Positions 60,649 to 64,000 of a DNA stretch of 64,000 nucleotides are shown here, piece by piece. The notes below the pieces were generated by a model that saw only the letters and a list, made by a program, of their open reading frames with translations, ran no database searches and was not told the DNA's origin. The DNA is from Corynebacterium kefirresidentii (GTDB lineage Bacteria > Actinomycetota > Actinomycetes > Mycobacteriales > Mycobacteriaceae): assembly GCA_002154655.1 (NCBI GenBank), contig NGUZ01000010.1, positions 1 to 64,000 of the forward strand, given 5' to 3'. Position numbers and translations under genes: made by a program. Position 1 is the stretch's first letter, and each line of letters begins with the position of its first letter.

Positions 60649-61307
60649 TCCTCGCGCTTCTTCACCCACTTAATGACCGCGGCCGTCACCGGCAGCATGA
60701 CGGCCTCCATCAGGGTCTTCCACACAAAGCCCACGATGACGTAATTGATGAACCCGCCCACGGTGTCCACGCCGATGACCGGCGCGGCGATGGCGCAGAA
60801 GAGTAGCGTATCGCCGAACTCGCCCACCACGGTGGAGGCGATGAGGCGCGCAAAGAGGCCCTTTTCGCCGGAGCGCTTCTTCATCGCGGTTAGCGTCCAG
60901 GCGTTGAGGAGCTGGCCCACTAGGTAGCCGGCCAGCGAGGCGGCCAGAATCTGCGGCATCAGGCCGAGCGTGGCGGCGAAGGCCTCCTGGCCCTCGTAGA
61001 AATCGGCCGCCGGCAGCCAGATGGCGATATAGAAGCACACGGCCGCCAGAATGGCCATCGCGAAGCCGATATAGACCGCGCGCCGGGTGGACTTGAAGCC
61101 ATAGCACTCGGAGAGCACATCGCCGACGATATAGGCCAGCGGGAAGAGGAAGAAGGCGCCGTCGGTAACCAGCGGGCCGAGCTGGACGCCCTTGGTGGCG
61201 TTGATATTAGAAATCAGGAAGGTCACCACAAACACGGTGACCAGCCAGGGGTAGAGGGTGGAGCGGACGGGAATGAAGCGCACCTCAGCGCCGTTCGATT
61301 TTTCCAT
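60633..61307 (-). CDS. yhhQ: Queuosine precursor transporter (YhhQ/QPTR)
   Basis: A 224-aa membrane protein with about six hydrophobic segments: VTVFVVTFLISNINATKGV, the family signature GAFFLFPLAYIVGDVLSECYGF, LIASTVVGEFGDTLLFCAIAA and FVWKTLMEAVMLPVTAAVI. The family imports queuine-pathway bases such as preQ0 or preQ1. Its location convergent with tgt and divergent from gluQ supports this. ATG 61307 has CACAAT 7 nt upstream; ATG 61316 is the alternative. The longer upstream frame runs antisense through gluQ and is rejected. Confidence 0.88.
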   Translation of the reverse strand: MEKSNGAEVRFIPVRSTLYPWLVTVFVVTFLISNINATKGVQLGPLVTDGAFFLFPLAYIVGDVLSECYGFKSTRRAVYIGFAMAILAAVCFYIAIWLPAADFYEGQEAFAATLGLMPQILAASLAGYLVGQLLNAWTLTAMKKRSGEKGLFARLIASTVVGEFGDTLLFCAIAAPVIGVDTVGGFINYVIVGFVWKTLMEAVMLPVTAAVIKWVKKREDYLPA

Positions 61308-61340
61308 GCCCGCCATTGTGCCAGCCCGTAGACTATGGGC

Positions 61341-62234
61341 ATGAATTCCGCGACCACCGGCGCCGGCCGCTACGCGCCCAGCCCCTCGGGCGATCTGCAC
61401 TTTGGCAACCTCCGCACGGCGCTTCTGGCGTGGCTTTTCGCCCGGTCGACGGGCAGGCGCTTTGTGGTGCGCGTGGAGGACATCGATAAGCAGCGCTCCT
61501 CCCAGGAATCGGCCGAGCGCCAGCTGGCGGATCTGCGCGCGCTCGGGCTGGACTGGGACGGCGAGGTCATCTACCAGCACGATCGCGACGCCGCCTATGA
61601 GCAGGCCCTGGCCCAGCTGCCCACCTACGAGTGCTATTGCTCCCGCAAGGATATCCGTGAGGCTTCCCGCGCCCCGCACGCCATTCCCGGCCAGTACCCG
61701 GGAACCTGCCGCAACCTCACCGAAGACCAGCGCGCGGCCAAGCGCGCCGAGCTTGCGGCCCAGAATCGCCAGCCCGCCCTTCGCCTGCTTGCCGACGTCC
61801 CCACATTCACCATCCACGACGCCCTCCACGGGACCTATACGGGCGACGTCGATGACTTCATCCTGCGCCGCGGCGGCCAAGACACCGGCTGGGCCTATAA
61901 CCTGGCCGTCGTCGTCGATGATGCCTACCAAGGCATCGACCAGGTGGTCCGCGGCGATGATCTGCTCTCCTCCGCGCCGCGCCAGGCCTACCTCGCCTCG
62001 CTGCTTGGCATCGAACCGCCGGAGTATATCCACGTCCCGCTCGTGCTCAATGCATCCGGCGAGCGCCTAGCCAAGCGCGATGGGGCAGTGACCATGCGGG
62101 AGATGGGGGAGGAGGGGGACGTCGTCAAGCACCTGGCGGCCTCGCTGGGGTACGAAGCTCACAGTGCCGCGGAGCTGCTCGCGCAATTTGCGCCCGATCG
62201 ACTCAGCCCTGAGCCATATATCTGGCGCGGGTAA
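61341..62234 (+). CDS. gluQ: Glutamyl-queuosine tRNA(Asp) synthetase
   Basis: A 297-aa truncated GluRS-like enzyme (no anticodon-binding domain) that attaches glutamate to queuosine-34 in tRNA-Asp. [20 protein letters not shown] carries the HIGH-like motif, [10 protein letters not shown] with YPGTCR matches the GluQ zinc knuckle, and LAKRDGAV is the KMSKS position. ATG 61341 is preferred because TAGACT ends 6 nt upstream. It is divergent from yhhQ, with tgt just beyond. Confidence 0.9.
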   Translation: MNSATTGAGRYAPSPSGDLHFGNLRTALLAWLFARSTGRRFVVRVEDIDKQRSSQESAERQLADLRALGLDWDGEVIYQHDRDAAYEQALAQLPTYECYCSRKDIREASRAPHAIPGQYPGTCRNLTEDQRAAKRAELAAQNRQPALRLLADVPTFTIHDALHGTYTGDVDDFILRRGGQDTGWAYNLAVVVDDAYQGIDQVVRGDDLLSSAPRQAYLASLLGIEPPEYIHVPLVLNASGERLAKRDGAVTMREMGEEGDVVKHLAASLGYEAHSAAELLAQFAPDRLSPEPYIWRG

Positions 62235-62245
62235 AATCTGGGCCC

Positions 62246-63826
62246 ATGGAAGTTCTACTGGTGCTCATTGGGCTCATGCTGCTGACCGTGTTCGTCGTCG
62301 CCATCGGTGACAAGATTGGGCTGCCGTGGCCGGCCCTGCTGACGATTATTACCGCCTGCGCGGTCTTCGTGCCCGGCCTGCCCCAGTTCGAGCCGCCCAC
62401 CGAACTCATCCTGCCCATCTTCCTGCCGCCGCTGCTGTGGGCGCTGGCCCGGCGCACCTCGTGGGGTGTTATCCGCGAGCAATGGGTGACCATTTTGAGC
62501 CTGTCCGTGCTGCTGGTGGTCGCTACCACGCTGGCCGTTGGCTTCACGGCCTATGCCTTCCTGCCCGGCATCAGCCTGGCCGCGGCCATCCTTATCGGTG
62601 CGGCCATCGCCCCGCCGGACCCCGTCGCCGTTGACGCCGTGGCCGAGCCCGCCGGCATCCCGCGCCGCATCATCACCACCCTGCAGACCGAGGGCTTGTT
62701 TAACGACGCCGCCTCTATCGTCGCCTTCAATCTCGCGCTGACGGCCGTGACCCAAGGCGATGAGCTCTCCTTCGGCGGTGGCGTGCTCAACTTCTTCTAC
62801 TCCGCATTCGTGGCGGGCGGCCTGGGGTGGGTCGTCGGCCGGCTGGTGGCTCTGTTTATCACCCACGTCCACGACGTCACCGCGCGCAACGCGTTGACTT
62901 GGGTGACGCCGTTTGCGGTCTACCTCATCTCGGAAGAACTCGGCGCCTCCGGTGTTATCGCCGTGGTCATCGCGGCCGTGGAGCTTAATTCCCGTGCCGA
63001 TATCCAGGCCGAGGACCGCCTGTCCGGCCAGTCTTTTTGGGAGACCGTTGAGTTGCTTTTTACCGGCGTGGCCTTCGGGCTCATTGGCCTGACAGTCAGT
63101 ACCGCCATTGGGGAAGTGGGTTCGGACCTGTGGCACTCCGTGGTGGTGGGCGTCATCTTGTCCCTTGTGGCCTTCGTCGTCCGCTTGGTGTGGATGTACA
63201 TCTATTACCGCATCAACGTCTCCCGCGGCCGCCCGCGCGTGGCGCCGCTGCGCCTGCAGGAGGTGCTGCTGATGACGTGGTCCGGCATGCGCGGCCTCGT
63301 CACCCTGGCGCTGGTTTTGTCCATCCCGGCCGGCGTGTTCAGCTTCCACCACGAGCTCGCAGTCATCGCGCTGACCGTGCTGCTGGTCACTATGGTGGTG
63401 CCCGGCCTGCTGCTGCCGTGGCTGATGGAGCGCCTTGACCTCACGGAGGCCTCCCAGATTGCCAGCGATAAGATGCGCGCCGCCGTGGTGAGCCGCGCGC
63501 GTGCGGCCAGCATCGAGGCCCTGTCGCACTTCCGGCCGGACGGCCACATTACTGCCGACGCCGAGAAGGTCGACCCCGAAATTTCCGCCAACGTGATTCA
63601 GTGGTTCGAGGACCGGCTCGGCGATGGCGAGGATGTTTCCGATGACTCCCGCAAGCAGCGCGCCTGGCAGGCCCGCCACGTGGCTCTGGAGGCCCGCCGG
63701 ACCGCTTTGGCGGCGGCGCAGGAGGAGCTGCTACGCATGCGCGGCGATCGGGCTTATAACCCGGCCATTGTGGACGAGGTGCTCGAGGAGATTGACCGCA
63801 TGGTTCTAGGCGCCAAGCGCCACTAG
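62246..63826 (+). CDS. CPA1-type Na+/H+ antiporter
   Basis: A 526-aa NhaP-like antiporter with about twelve membrane helices in the first ~400 residues. Ion-site motifs GAAIAPPDPVAVDAVAE and TEGLFNDAASIVAFNLAL are clear. The ~125-residue soluble C-terminus is helical (ARAASIEALSHFRPDGHIT, ALEARRTALAAAQEELLRM). It may exchange Na+ (or K+) for H+ for pH or salt tolerance. TAAAAT lies 8 nt before ATG, so its mRNA is probably leaderless. Confidence 0.88.
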   Translation: MEVLLVLIGLMLLTVFVVAIGDKIGLPWPALLTIITACAVFVPGLPQFEPPTELILPIFLPPLLWALARRTSWGVIREQWVTILSLSVLLVVATTLAVGFTAYAFLPGISLAAAILIGAAIAPPDPVAVDAVAEPAGIPRRIITTLQTEGLFNDAASIVAFNLALTAVTQGDELSFGGGVLNFFYSAFVAGGLGWVVGRLVALFITHVHDVTARNALTWVTPFAVYLISEELGASGVIAVVIAAVELNSRADIQAEDRLSGQSFWETVELLFTGVAFGLIGLTVSTAIGEVGSDLWHSVVVGVILSLVAFVVRLVWMYIYYRINVSRGRPRVAPLRLQEVLLMTWSGMRGLVTLALVLSIPAGVFSFHHELAVIALTVLLVTMVVPGLLLPWLMERLDLTEASQIASDKMRAAVVSRARAASIEALSHFRPDGHITADAEKVDPEISANVIQWFEDRLGDGEDVSDDSRKQRAWQARHVALEARRTALAAAQEELLRMRGDRAYNPAIVDEVLEEIDRMVLGAKRH

Positions 63827-63836
63827 GCTGGGCGGC

Positions 63837-64000
63837 ATGGATCCCTTCGATTATGCGCAGCTTGAGGACGCGCTGGATTACCTCTACGACTTCCTCGACC
63901 AGGACCTAGCGGACCGCGTGCGCGCCGAGCGCGAATTCGTTCCGGCCGGGTTGGAGGGCCTGCTTGCCGACGACTCTCTCGACGACTACGTCTGGCTCTG
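63837..64000 (+). CDS. Truncated gene at right edge, unknown
   Basis: Opens MDPFDYAQLEDALDYLYDFL and continues to the window end (about 54 codons), with an acidic composition. TAGGCT (63824-63829) lies 7 nt before ATG, matching the local leaderless pattern. No family can be assigned from this fragment. Confidence 0.6.
   Translation, partial: MDPFDYAQLEDALDYLYDFLDQDLADRVRAEREFVPAGLEGLLADDSLDDYVWL

Noticed and set aside
60633..62033. 466-residue version of YhhQ
   Set aside because: The N-terminal half is antisense to gluQ and low-complexity; the real protein starts near 61307.

Overview
The window looks like chromosomal DNA of a Corynebacterium (Mycobacteriales). The strongest evidence is an arabinogalactan cell-wall locus: emb, aftA, dprE2, dprE1, a GtrA protein, glfT1, and the wzt/wzm exporter. 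Around it lie genes that, from memory, also neighbour this locus in Mycobacterium tuberculosis: a quinone oxidoreductase, a class V aminotransferase-like protein, a HisC-like aminotransferase, serine and arginine tRNAs, tyrA and tadA. Sequence-level support is a high G+C content and very frequent leaderless starts, in which a TANNNT -10 box sits about 7 nt before ATG/GTG.

Layout. 0.1-6.1 kb: choline uptake and oxidation to glycine betaine (betT-betB divergent from betA). 6.2-11.9 kb: an accessory, partly decayed stretch with a membrane microprotein, a CmtR-type metal sensor plus CtpG-type metal-efflux ATPase, remnants of an FAD oxidoreductase, a TIGR02391 protein with an R-x4-H (HEPN-like) motif, a small VOC protein and a frameshifted LysE pseudogene. 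12-22.9 kb: small housekeeping and exported genes (LysE exporter, YbjQ, a PHB-depolymerase-like lipoprotein, S4 and VOC proteins, an alkyltransferase-like protein, an SMR pair, a secreted serine hydrolase, a PrsW-like protease, an M13 peptidase, an alpha/beta hydrolase, a His-rich PepSY protein). 22.9-38.9 kb: the arabinogalactan block. 39-44.9 kb: tRNA-Ser, a molybdenum cofactor block (moeA-mog-moaE-moeB, divergent moaD), an aminotransferase and a second tRNA-Ser. 45-54.2 kb: Nudix, DUF202 pair, MgtE, DASS transporter, a CobW/COG0523 GTPase behind a large palindrome, tRNA-Arg, and an acyltransferase/trypsin-like protease pair. 54.2-56.7 kb: tyrA, tadA and its partner, CsbD, tRNA-Ser. 56.8-64 kb: MmpL, then tgt, yhhQ and gluQ, a Na+/H+ antiporter and a truncated gene.

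How the genes work together. DprE1/DprE2 make decaprenyl-phospho-arabinose, used by AftA and Emb to build arabinan on galactan. GlfT1 starts the galactan and Wzm/Wzt are thought to export its lipid-linked form. At the right end, tgt, yhhQ and gluQ all belong to queuosine tRNA modification (base insertion, precursor uptake, glutamylation of Q in tRNA-Asp), so the cluster reads as a salvage module. Its Tgt lacks all three zinc-binding cysteines while keeping both catalytic aspartates, which I consider the most interesting observation in the window.
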